Part shown: positions 17,995 to 25,746 of the stretch, piece after piece
Numbering within the stretch: the stretch's first letter is position 1
Layout: every line of letters starts with the position of its first letter
From: Nocardioidaceae bacterium
GTDB lineage: Bacteria > Actinomycetota > Actinomycetes > Propionibacteriales > Nocardioidaceae
Length of the DNA stretch: 59,791 nucleotides
NCBI GenBank assembly: GCA_030655315.1
Contig: JAURVT010000046.1
Location: 1 to 59,791 of the forward strand
Direction: 5' to 3'
Notes under the pieces: generated by a model
The model's input: only the letters and a program-made list of their open reading frames with translations
What the model was told of the DNA's origin: nothing
Database searches by the model: none
Position numbers and translations under genes: made by a program

Positions 17995-18101
17995 CGGGTC
18001 CAGAGCACCTGCCCAGGCAGGTGGATCGTCGGCCGCACGCCTCCGGACGTGGCCGACCGGCAACCGCGTCACCCGACACGGTGCCCTCCGGAGAAGACCC
18101 G
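17995..18101 (+). promoter_or_regulatory. Predicted SAM-clan riboswitch (SAM-IV or SAM-I/IV type)
   Basis: The fold read by eye is: P1 CGGGTC/GACCCG (17995-18000 with 18096-18101); hairpin P2 ACCTGCC/GGCAGGT (18007-18022); P3 GTCGGCC/GGCCGAC (18028-18034 with 18051-18057); the conserved CCGGCAACC (18057-18065); P4 CACC/GGTG with GGTGCC; and the 3' GAAGACCC. The P3 loop CTCCGGA (18041-18047) pairs perfectly with TCCGGAG (18087-18093), the pseudoknot expected of the SAM-I/IV and SAM-IV classes. Known members sense S-adenosylmethionine and lower expression of sulfur genes. It ends 89 nt before the ATG of the next gene. Confidence 0.72.
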
Positions 18102-18190
18102 GACCGCAGGCCCAGTGCCGCGCGGTCACGACGGGATCACCGGTACGCGCGACGAGCAGCGCACCGGGGTCTGCCTCACCGAGGAGACAC

Positions 18191-19006
18191 ATGTACGACG
18201 CCGACGTCCCACCCACCATCGAGCCCCGCGTGCCCTACGCGACGTTCCACGCGCCCGCGCCCCGCGTCGATCCCGACGACCTGACGAGCTACCGGAGCCA
18301 GGTGGTCCTCGACCCGCGCACCCTGGCGCGAGGCCCGGAGTCCTGGTGGCCCGACGAGGTCGCCGCGCAGGCGCCCGCCGGGTCGCGGTCGGTCACCGGG
18401 CCCGTCCCCACCGAGCTGGACCTCGGGGTCTGGTTCGTCTCGGCCTGGAATCCCGGGGCCGAGCCGGCGAGCCTGGCGGCCAACCTCCGTCGGCACGAGG
18501 CCCTGCTCACGCACGCCGAGCAGCTGGACGAGCACGCGCTCACGACCGTCGTCCACGCGCCCGACCGCTCGTGGGCCGAGCAGGCCGTGATGGTGCGCCA
18601 CCGCGACGACGCGCTGCTGCTCGCCCGCGAGCACGGCGCCCCGGCCGTGGTCCGCTGCTCCGACCTGGGGACGGTGGTGCTCGTCCCCTCCGGCGAGCGT
18701 CTGACCTCGGTCTCGACCGTCAGGCTCGGCGCTCCCCCACGCTGCCCGCTGCTGGCCGAGAGCCGTGCCGGGCAGCTCTGCCGTCAGTACGGCGGTCCGT
18801 TCGGGCGCCGGGCGATCCAGGCTGCGGCCGACTGGCAGATCCACCGCGACCTGCTGCTGTCCACGCTCGGGTGCGAGGTCTGCGAGGACGGCCGCTTCAC
18901 GGTCTGCTACCCCGACAAGGACCACCCGGTCGAGGGCTCCGGCGGGGCGATCAGCCTCGTCGACGCCACCGTCGCCTCCCGCTGGGGAGGGCCGTTCGTG
19001 CGGTGA
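18191..19006 (+). CDS. Uncharacterised protein, DUF3293-like N-terminal region, under a SAM-clan riboswitch
   Basis: A 271-residue cytoplasmic protein without signal or membrane segment. Residues about 75-175 (LGVWFVSAWNPGAEPASLAANLRRH, then DRSWAEQAVMV and a final AVVRCSDLGTVVLV) resemble DUF3293. The C-terminal ~90 residues (RAIQAAADWQIHRDLLL, with a CEVC pair) match nothing I recognise. GAGGAG lies 6 nt before the ATG. The upstream riboswitch implies a role in methionine, SAM or sulfur metabolism, which is inference. It is followed by a 14-bp hairpin and then a SulP transporter. Confidence 0.85.
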   Translation: MYDADVPPTIEPRVPYATFHAPAPRVDPDDLTSYRSQVVLDPRTLARGPESWWPDEVAAQAPAGSRSVTGPVPTELDLGVWFVSAWNPGAEPASLAANLRRHEALLTHAEQLDEHALTTVVHAPDRSWAEQAVMVRHRDDALLLAREHGAPAVVRCSDLGTVVLVPSGERLTSVSTVRLGAPPRCPLLAESRAGQLCRQYGGPFGRRAIQAAADWQIHRDLLLSTLGCEVCEDGRFTVCYPDKDHPVEGSGGAISLVDATVASRWGGPFVR

Positions 19007-19020
19007 GCAGGCGCGGGACT

Positions 19021-19053
19021 GCCCGCTCGTCCGCCGCGTGCGGACGGGCGGGC
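19021..19053 (+). terminator. Strong hairpin after the riboswitch-led gene
   Basis: GCCCGCTCGTCCGC pairs with GCGGACGGGCGGGC over 14 bp (one G-U) around a 5-nt loop. It begins 15 nt after the stop and has no T-run. It could terminate the transcript or attenuate read-through into the SulP gene. Confidence 0.65.
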
Positions 19054-19105
19054 CCCGTCGATTTCGCGCGGGGTCGCGACCTGCGTTCCAATAGGAGGGC
19101 GCGAC

Positions 19106-20641
19106 GTGCCCGCGCGCCCGTCTCGAGCATCTCGTGGAGCCCGTGTGCCATCGACCACCCCTGCCGTCACCCCCACCGACGTGACGTCGGTCCGCGCGGC
19201 GCTCCGCTCGCCGCGCGTGCTGAAGACGGAGGTGCTGGCGGGTCTGGTCGTCGCGCTGGCCCTGATCCCCGAGGCCATCTCCTTCTCGATCATCGCCGGC
19301 GTCGACCCGCGCGTCGGGCTGTTCGCGTCGTTCACGATGGCGGTCTCGATCGCGTTCCTCGGCGGTCGCCCCGCGATGATCTCGGCGGCGACCGGCGCGG
19401 TCGCCCTCGTCATCGCGCCGGTCGTCCGCGACCACGGTCTGGACTACCTGCTCGCCACGGTCGTCCTCGGCGGCCTGATGCAGGTCGCGATGGGCCTGCT
19501 GGGCGTGGCCAGGCTGATGCGGTTCGTGCCGCGCAGCGTGATGGTCGGGTTCGTCAACTCCCTGGCCATCCTGATCTTCATGGCCCAGCTCCCCCAGCTG
19601 ATCGACGTCCCCTGGGCCGTCTACCCGATGGTCGCCGTGGGGCTGCTCGTCATCGTGCTGCTGCCCCGTGTCACCACCGCGGTGCCGTCGCCGCTCGTGG
19701 CGATCGTGCTGCTGACCGCCGTCACGCTCCTCGCGTCGATCAACGTGCCCGACGTCGGCGGCGAGGGCGCCCTCCCCGACAGCCTGCCGGGCTTCCTGGT
19801 CCCCGACGTCCCCCTCACGCTCGAGACGCTGCAGATCATCGCGCCCTACGCGCTGGCGATGGCGCTCGTGGGCCTGATGGAGTCGCTGATGACGGCCAAG
19901 CTGGTCGACGACGTCACCGACACCGGCTCGGACAAGACCCGTGAGGCCTGGGGCCAGGGCGCCGCCAACGTGATCACCGGGTTCTTCGGCGGCATGGGCG
20001 GCTGCGCCATGATCGGTCAGACGATGATCAACGTGAAGGTGTCCGGCGCGCGCACGCGGCTGTCGACCTTCCTGGCCGGCACCTTCCTGCTCGTCCTGGT
20101 CGTGGTGCTCGGTGACGTCGTCGCGCTCATCCCGATGGCGGCGCTCGTGGCCGTCATGGTGATGGTCTCGGTGGCGACCTTCGACTGGCACAGCATCCGG
20201 CCCGCCACGCTGCGCCGGATGCCCCGGTCCGAGCTGACCGTGATGGTCGTGACCGTCGCGGTCGTCGTGTGGACCCACAACCTCGCGATCGGCGTCGTGG
20301 TCGGCGTCGTCGTGGCCATGGTGATGTTCGCCCGCCGGGTTGCCCACTTCACGCAGGTCGTCGAGGCCGAGCCCGAGGGCGACGCCCGCGTCTACCGCGT
20401 CGTCGGCGAGCTCTTCTTCGCCTCCAGCAACGAGCTCGTCGACCAGTTCGACTACGCGTCCGGTGGGCCACGCGTGGTCATCGACATGAGCGAGTCGCAC
20501 ATCTGGGACGCCTCCACCGTGGCCACGCTCGACGCGATCGAGACCAAGTACGCGGCGCGCGGCACCGTCGTCGAGATCCGAGGACTCAACGACGACAGCA
20601 CCGAGCGCCGCGACCGGCTGCGGGGTCACCTCGGCGGGTGA
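19106..20641 (+). CDS. SulP-family inorganic anion transporter with STAS domain
   Basis: A 511-residue inner-membrane carrier of the SulP/SLC26 family, with about 10-12 hydrophobic segments (residues ~45-405), the early LVVALALIPEAISFSIIAGVDP segment typical of the family, GGMGGCAMIGQTMINVK, and a C-terminal STAS domain (~410-505; RVVIDMSESHIWDASTVATLD). Members carry sulfate, bicarbonate or other anions; the substrate is not evident. AGGAGG lies 6 nt before the GTG at 19106. Its place behind a SAM-clan riboswitch gene makes sulfate attractive, but a strong hairpin separates them. Confidence 0.93.
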   Translation: MPARPSRASRGARVPSTTPAVTPTDVTSVRAALRSPRVLKTEVLAGLVVALALIPEAISFSIIAGVDPRVGLFASFTMAVSIAFLGGRPAMISAATGAVALVIAPVVRDHGLDYLLATVVLGGLMQVAMGLLGVARLMRFVPRSVMVGFVNSLAILIFMAQLPQLIDVPWAVYPMVAVGLLVIVLLPRVTTAVPSPLVAIVLLTAVTLLASINVPDVGGEGALPDSLPGFLVPDVPLTLETLQIIAPYALAMALVGLMESLMTAKLVDDVTDTGSDKTREAWGQGAANVITGFFGGMGGCAMIGQTMINVKVSGARTRLSTFLAGTFLLVLVVVLGDVVALIPMAALVAVMVMVSVATFDWHSIRPATLRRMPRSELTVMVVTVAVVVWTHNLAIGVVVGVVVAMVMFARRVAHFTQVVEAEPEGDARVYRVVGELFFASSNELVDQFDYASGGPRVVIDMSESHIWDASTVATLDAIETKYAARGTVVEIRGLNDDSTERRDRLRGHLGG

Positions 20642-20643
20642 CC

Positions 20644-22464
20644 TCAGCCGAGGTGGTGCACCTCCTGGAGGCCGTAGACCGGTGTCGGGATGTCCTCGGC
20701 CCGGGCCTTGAGCTGGAGCGCGAGGTACAGCGAGTAGTGGCGTGACTGGTGCAGGTTGCCCCCGTGGAACCACAGGTGGTCCTGCTGGGTGGGCTTCCAC
20801 ATGTTGCGCTGCTCCCCCTCCCACGGGCCCGGGTCCTTGGTGGTCTCCGACCCCAGGCCCCACACCTTGCCGACGGTGTCGGCGACCTCCTGGCTGATCA
20901 GGTCGGCGGCCCAGCCGTTCATCGACCCGTAGCCGGTGGCGTAGACGACGAGGTCGGCCGCCAGCTCCGTGCCGTCCTCCAGGACGACGCCCGTCTCGGT
21001 GAGGTGGTCGACCTGGCCGTGCGCGAGCGCCACCTCACCGTCGGCCACGAGCTCGGCCGACCCGACGTCGATGTAGTAGCCCGACCCGCGTCGCAGGTAC
21101 TTCATGAACAGGCCCGAGCCGTCGTCGCCCCAGTCGTGGCGGAAGCCGGCCTTCTCCAGGCGGTCGTAGAAGTCCTGGTCGCGCTCGCGGATCGCGTCGT
21201 ACACCGGGATCTGGAACTGGTGCATGATCCGGTAGGGCAGCGACGCGAACGTCAGGTCGGCCTTCTCGGTGGTCATGCCGGCGTCGAGGGCCCGCTCGGA
21301 GTACAGGTCGCCGAGGCCGAGGTCCATCAGCGACTCGGACTTGACGATGTGGGTGGGCGTCCGCTGCACCATCGTCACGTCGGCGCCCTTCTCCCACAGC
21401 GCGCCGCAGATGTCGAAGGCGGAGTTGTTGGAGCCGATGACGACGGCCTTCTGGCCCGCGTACGCGTCAGGACCCGGGTGCGCGGACGAGTGGTGCTGGT
21501 CGCCGCGGAACGCGTCCATGCCGGGGTAGTCGGGGACGTTGGGCTTGCCGGACATGCCGGTGGCGAGCACGAGGTGCTTCGGCCGGAGGACGACCGGCTG
21601 GCCGTCGCGCTCGACCTCGACCTTCCACTCCCCCAGCGCCTCGTCGTAGGTGGCGCTCCTGGCCTCGGTGCCCGTCCAGTAGTTGAGCTCCATGATCTTG
21701 GTGTAGGACTCGAGCCAGTCGGCGATCTTGTCCTTGGGTGCGAACACCGGCCAGTTGTCGGGGAACTTCAGGTACGGCAGGTGGTCGTACCAGACCGGGT
21801 CGTGCAGGCACAGCGACTTGTAGCGGCTGCGCCACTGGTCGCCCGGCCGCGGTCGCTTGTCGATGACGATGGCGGGCACGTCGAGCTGGCGCAGCCGCGC
21901 CCCCAGCGCGATCCCTCCCTGGCCGCCGCCGACGACCAGCACGAACGGCTGGGTCTGGTGGCCCAGCTCGGCGGCCTCGCGCTCCCGCATCTCCGACCAG
22001 GTCTCGCGGTCGCGGTTGGCACCGTGCTCGGCGCCCATCCGGCGTCCGGTGCGCTGCGGCTCCTCGTGGCCCTTCAGCTCGTACATCGTGGTGAGCAGGG
22101 TCCATGCGCCCTCGTCGTTCAGGCGCAGCAGCCCCTTGCACCGGCCCACCGAGGTCTCGAACGCGATCCAGGCCGTCGTCACGCCGTCGGCCTCGTCGGC
22201 CGGCTCGAGGGTGTGGAAGCCCGACGGGTCGGTGTCGTCGAGCCGCTCGCGGAGCATGTGGCTGATCTCGTCGCGGCCCTCGACCGTCTTGAGGTTCCAG
22301 GTGAACGCCACCAGGTCGCGCCAGTAGCTGTCGACGGCGAACAGGCCGGCCACCTTCTCGACGTCGCGGGCGGCGAGGGCCGCCTCGAACTCGGCGAGCC
22401 ACGCCTCTACCCTCGCCTGGGCCGGGCTCGCGGTGTCGGAAGGTCGTTGCAGGGTCTCGGTCAT
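20644..22464 (-). CDS. Flavin-dependent monooxygenase (FMO/BVMO-like) with N-terminal NTF2/SnoaL-like domain
   Basis: A 606-residue flavoprotein. Residues ~20-150 form an NTF2-like domain (KVAGLFAVDSYWRDLVAF). Then comes an FAD-binding Rossmann fold, GGGQGGIALG near 176, and an NADPH-binding fold, VIGSNNSAFDICGA near 340, with FRGDQHHSSAHPG between them resembling the FxGxxxH fingerprint of class B monooxygenases. The ATG-type FAD motif (VVYATGYGSM) is near the end. It probably oxygenates an organic substrate using NADPH and O2; the substrate is unknown. Convergent with the SulP gene, 2 nt between stops. Confidence 0.93.
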   Translation of the reverse strand: MTETLQRPSDTASPAQARVEAWLAEFEAALAARDVEKVAGLFAVDSYWRDLVAFTWNLKTVEGRDEISHMLRERLDDTDPSGFHTLEPADEADGVTTAWIAFETSVGRCKGLLRLNDEGAWTLLTTMYELKGHEEPQRTGRRMGAEHGANRDRETWSEMREREAAELGHQTQPFVLVVGGGQGGIALGARLRQLDVPAIVIDKRPRPGDQWRSRYKSLCLHDPVWYDHLPYLKFPDNWPVFAPKDKIADWLESYTKIMELNYWTGTEARSATYDEALGEWKVEVERDGQPVVLRPKHLVLATGMSGKPNVPDYPGMDAFRGDQHHSSAHPGPDAYAGQKAVVIGSNNSAFDICGALWEKGADVTMVQRTPTHIVKSESLMDLGLGDLYSERALDAGMTTEKADLTFASLPYRIMHQFQIPVYDAIRERDQDFYDRLEKAGFRHDWGDDGSGLFMKYLRRGSGYYIDVGSAELVADGEVALAHGQVDHLTETGVVLEDGTELAADLVVYATGYGSMNGWAADLISQEVADTVGKVWGLGSETTKDPGPWEGEQRNMWKPTQQDHLWFHGGNLHQSRHYSLYLALQLKARAEDIPTPVYGLQEVHHLG

Positions 22465-22591
22465 GGCGTCCGCCTCTCGTGCTGGGGTGTGGTTCGGATC
22501 ACATCACGAACCACCGACGACGGCGAGGGTTGCAGGACGTCGCACGGCCGAGCGCACCACGCGGACCGGGCGTCTCTGGCATCGTGGAGCC

Positions 22592-22954
22592 ATGTCCGAC
22601 CAGGCCCTGCCACCGCTGCCGCACCACGCGGCCCAGCTCGAGTGGGCCATCCACTACGACGCCTACACCCGCCTGGCCAAGGGGCCGGCCGAGCTGGCCG
22701 AGGTGCTCCGGCCTGCACGCGAGCAGTACGCCGAGCTCGGGTGGGTGCCCGACTGGTGCGGGCTCGACCTGCTGCGCGGGTGGGCCTTCTTCCTGCAGCG
22801 CACCGACCACCACAACGACGCGCTGACCTTTGATCCCGAGACCCGCCGGGAGTGGGTCCACGTCCTGCAGGCCGTGGCCGAGCACCCGGCAGCACGGTGG
22901 CGCGACCGGCCGCCGGGCGTGGAGCGACGCGCACCCGAGCCCGAGGGCGACTAG
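22592..22954 (+). CDS. Uncharacterised 120-residue protein
   Basis: A small, soluble, acidic protein (HHAAQLEWAIHYDAYTRLA at the start, FDPETRREWVHVLQAV later) with a Trp-rich centre (WVPDWCGLDLLRGWAFFLQR). I do not recognise the family. The ATG at 22592 has only a weak GGAG site. It is divergent from the monooxygenase and precedes the hydrolase gene by 33 nt on the same strand, so the two may be co-transcribed. Confidence 0.75.
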   Translation: MSDQALPPLPHHAAQLEWAIHYDAYTRLAKGPAELAEVLRPAREQYAELGWVPDWCGLDLLRGWAFFLQRTDHHNDALTFDPETRREWVHVLQAVAEHPAARWRDRPPGVERRAPEPEGD

Positions 22955-22987
22955 CCCGGCGTCGGCTCCGCCACGCAGACTGACGCG

Positions 22988-23719
22988 ATGGACCTCCACG
23001 TCACCACCGTCGGCACCGGCGAGCGGCACGTCGGCCTCGTCCACGGCCTCGGCGCGGACGGGCGCACGTGGCAGCCCCTCGTCGACCGCCTCCTGGCCAC
23101 CCGTCGCTGCACGGTGACCACGATCGACCTCCGGGGCCACGGCCAGAGCGACCGTGCCGACTCCTACCGGCTCGCGGACTTCGCGGACGACGTGGTGACG
23201 GCCCTGCCGGCCGGGCTCGACGTGGTGGTCGGCCACTCGCTCGGCGGATCCGTCCTCGTCCGGGCCGTGGACCGTCTGCGGCCGCGACGGGCCGTCTACC
23301 TCGATCCCGGCTTCGCCCTCGGACTGCCCTCGACGGGCGTCGCCGGCCGGCTGTTCTGGGCGGTCCCGCGGCTGACGATGGGGGTGGCCGGCGCCCTGCA
23401 GGCCCTGCGGGGTGCACGGACCCGCGCGGCCTACGGTCCGGACGTCCGCGCCCTGCTCGACCAGGCACGCGGACGGTTCGACTCGCGCATGGCGACGGAC
23501 GTGTTCCGGGACGTCACCTTCCACCCGGTCGCTGCGGCCCCGCCGGTGGTCCCGTCGACGATCGTGCTGTCCGACGACTCGTCCGCGGTGCTGCCGGACG
23601 ACCTCGCGGCCCGCCTCGCGCAGCTGGGCTGGGACGTGCGACGACTGCCCGGCGTGCACCACGACATGCACCTGGAGGCTCCCGACCGGACCTTCGACCT
23701 CCTGGCCGACCTCCGGTGA
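22988..23719 (+). CDS. Alpha/beta-fold hydrolase
   Basis: A 243-residue hydrolase. It has the oxyanion LVHGLGADGRTW motif, IDLRGHGQSDR, the nucleophile elbow VVGHSLGGS (Ser near 84), an acid-bearing strand STIVLSDDSSAVLP and the catalytic His in PGVHHDMHLE near the C-terminus. The fold covers esterases, lipases, haloperoxidases and others; the substrate cannot be told. Length is typical of small single-domain members. It may share a transcript with the small gene upstream. Confidence 0.92.
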   Translation: MDLHVTTVGTGERHVGLVHGLGADGRTWQPLVDRLLATRRCTVTTIDLRGHGQSDRADSYRLADFADDVVTALPAGLDVVVGHSLGGSVLVRAVDRLRPRRAVYLDPGFALGLPSTGVAGRLFWAVPRLTMGVAGALQALRGARTRAAYGPDVRALLDQARGRFDSRMATDVFRDVTFHPVAAAPPVVPSTIVLSDDSSAVLPDDLAARLAQLGWDVRRLPGVHHDMHLEAPDRTFDLLADLR

Positions 23720-23747
23720 GGTCGCGAGCGGCCTCGTCCGTCCGAGC

Positions 23748-23864
23748 TCAGGCCCCGGGGCTCGTGTCCTGGGAGGTTGTGTCCTGGGGGACGAGGCAGA
23801 CCCCGTCGACGCAGACGCCCGCGTCGTCGTCGCCGACCATGGTCAGCGGCGTCGGGCCGGTCAC
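23748..23864 (-). CDS. 38-residue Cys-pair microprotein coupled to the DsbA-family gene
   Basis: A GTG at 23864 overlaps the DsbA-family stop codon as GTGA. The frame gives 38 residues with a C-x4-C pair (AGVCVDGVCLVPQ) after PLTMVGDDD, ending in TGA at 23748. The overlap and the cysteine pair argue that it is a real, translationally coupled gene, perhaps a redox or metal partner of the DsbA-like protein. It has no signal peptide. Automated gene finders would miss it because of its size. Function unknown. Confidence 0.6.
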   Translation of the reverse strand: MTGPTPLTMVGDDDAGVCVDGVCLVPQDTTSQDTSPGA

Positions 23865-24562
23865 GACGAGGCCACGCCGCGGGTGGCCACCGCGTTCGTG
23901 ATGGCCTCGACGAAGGTCGTGGCGTTCTGGGCGCCCGAGACACCGAGCCGGCCGTCGAGCACGAAGAACGGGACGCCGTTGATCCCGTAGGCGCGGGCCT
24001 GGTCGATGTCGGCCTGCACGTCGGCCGCGTAGCGACCGTCCTCCAGCGCGGCGCGGGTCTGGTCGGCGTCGAGGCCGACGTCCGTGGCGAGGTCGACGAG
24101 GTCGTCGACGCGTCCGACGTGACGTCCCTGCTCGAAGTACGCCTGGAACAGACGCTCCTTCATCGGGCCCTGGAGCCCGTGTGCCTTGGCGTGGTGCAGG
24201 AGCTGGTGCGCGGTGAGGGTCTTGGTGTGGCGCAGCGCGTCGAAGTCGTACTCCAGGCCGACGGCGGCGGCGATCTCGGTGACCTGGCCGAGGATCTGCG
24301 TCACCTGGTCGGCGTCCATCCCCTTGTGGTGGGCGAGGAAGTCGACCTCGGAGCCCTCGAAGTCCACCGGGGTGTCCGGCGCGAGCTCGAAGGAGTGGTA
24401 CTCGACCTCGACGGGCACGCTGCCCTCGGTCTCGGCGTAGCGGCTCACGCCCTGCTCCAGCTTGCGCTTGCCGATGAAGCACCAGGGGCAGGCGACGTCG
24501 GACCAGACGTCGATCTTCAGGGGGGCGTCCGCGGGGCTCAGGGCGTCTCGATCAAGGCTCAC
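23861..24562 (-). CDS. DsbA-family oxidoreductase (FrnE-like, cytoplasmic)
   Basis: A 233-residue thioredoxin-fold protein with the redox motif C25-P-W-C28 (SDVACPWCFIGK), the long helical insert of the DsbA family (ALRHTKTLTAHQLLHHAKAH) and the cis-proline segment INGVPFFVLD. The absence of a signal peptide and the FrnE-like layout suggest a cytoplasmic disulfide or polyketide-biosynthesis-type isomerase. The GTG at 24562 is the only start that keeps the whole first strand. A 38-residue Cys-pair gene overlaps its stop. Confidence 0.92.
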   Translation of the reverse strand: MSLDRDALSPADAPLKIDVWSDVACPWCFIGKRKLEQGVSRYAETEGSVPVEVEYHSFELAPDTPVDFEGSEVDFLAHHKGMDADQVTQILGQVTEIAAAVGLEYDFDALRHTKTLTAHQLLHHAKAHGLQGPMKERLFQAYFEQGRHVGRVDDLVDLATDVGLDADQTRAALEDGRYAADVQADIDQARAYGINGVPFFVLDGRLGVSGAQNATTFVEAITNAVATRGVASS

Positions 24563-24612
24563 ACCTGCGCAACCACGGCACCCGGCGCCTCATTCCGTCC
24601 TAGGGTGCACGG

Positions 24613-25746
24613 GTGCAGGACATCGTCGCGGGCCGTGGGCCCGACACCGACGATCGACCCGCGCGACCGGGCCGGATCGTCTCGCTCGACGTCGTGCGGG
24701 GCGTTCTCCTCGTCGTGAGCGTCGCCGTGGCCAGCCTGATCGCCCCCAAGCCCGAGCAGCTGGTGCACGCACCGTGGATCGGCGTCCGCGCCGTCGACCT
24801 CGTCTTCCCGCTGTTCGTGACGCTCTCGGGGTGCGGGCTCGCGTTCGCCTACCGCAACCAGGTGGGGTGGTGGGCCACCCTGCGACGCAGCCTGGTGCTC
24901 CTCGTCGTCGGCCTGGCCTACATGGCGGTGGTCACCCAGACCGTCGACCCGTCACGGTTCAAGGTGACCGGGCCCCTCCAGGTCTATGCGGTGCTCGTGC
25001 TCGTCATCGGCCTGCTGCACCGGGTGGCGCGCGGCCCGGCGGCCTGGTTGGTCGTGACCGTCGTCGCGGCAGGGGCCCAGGTGCTGCTCCTCACGTGGTC
25101 GCAGGCGGGGTGTCCCGGTGACGTCCTCACGCCGGCGTGCAACCCGTCGCGCTCGATCGACTTCGCGGTGTTCGGCACCTCCCACGTCTACGTCAGCGGT
25201 GAGCTGGGGCACGACCCCGAGGGCATCCCGTCGATGCTCGGCGCGTTCGTCACCGCGAGCGTCGGCGTGACCGCGGGCCACCTGGCCCTGGCGGCCCGGG
25301 GCTCGCGCCTGGGGTGGCTGCGGCTCGTCGTGTGGGCCGGGGTCGTCGCCGGCGCGGCGCTCGCGACCGCCGAGGTGCTGCCCGCCATGAAGAGGCTGTG
25401 GACCACGCCGTTCGGCCTCGGGGTGGCCGCGCTGGGCGTCCTGCTGATGGCGGTGTCGATGGCCCTCCTCGACCGACCGTCCTCCTCGGGCGACCACGCG
25501 GTCCGCGACCGGTGGGTCTGGCCGCTCGTCGCGCTCGGTCGCAACAGCCTGCTGGTGTACTTCGGGAGCCACGTGGTGATGGACGTCCTCTCGGTCAACG
25601 GCGGCGACCCGAGCTGGGCCGTCCAGCTCGCTGACCGCGTCGACGTCCTGGGGGATCCCCGGCTCGGCCTCGTGGGGCTGATGCTCGTCGTCTGGCTCAC
25701 GATCAGCGGCCTGCTGCACTGGCGTCGGATCTACCTGCGTCCCTGA
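24613..25746 (+). CDS. Membrane acyltransferase-like protein, heparan-alpha-glucosaminide N-acetyltransferase (DUF1624/DUF5009) type
   Basis: A 377-residue membrane protein with about nine or ten hydrophobic segments. The N-terminal RIVSLDVVRGVLLVVSVAV and DLVFPLFVTLSGCGLAFAYR blocks are typical of the HGSNAT-like family, as is RNSLLVYFGSHVVMDVL near the end. Relatives move acyl groups across the membrane; the substrate here is unknown. The GTG at 24613 follows TAGGGT (24601-24606) by 6 nt, so the transcript is probably leaderless. Its 3' end overlaps the convergent next gene by 44 bp. Confidence 0.88.
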   Translation: MQDIVAGRGPDTDDRPARPGRIVSLDVVRGVLLVVSVAVASLIAPKPEQLVHAPWIGVRAVDLVFPLFVTLSGCGLAFAYRNQVGWWATLRRSLVLLVVGLAYMAVVTQTVDPSRFKVTGPLQVYAVLVLVIGLLHRVARGPAAWLVVTVVAAGAQVLLLTWSQAGCPGDVLTPACNPSRSIDFAVFGTSHVYVSGELGHDPEGIPSMLGAFVTASVGVTAGHLALAARGSRLGWLRLVVWAGVVAGAALATAEVLPAMKRLWTTPFGLGVAALGVLLMAVSMALLDRPSSSGDHAVRDRWVWPLVALGRNSLLVYFGSHVVMDVLSVNGGDPSWAVQLADRVDVLGDPRLGLVGLMLVVWLTISGLLHWRRIYLRP

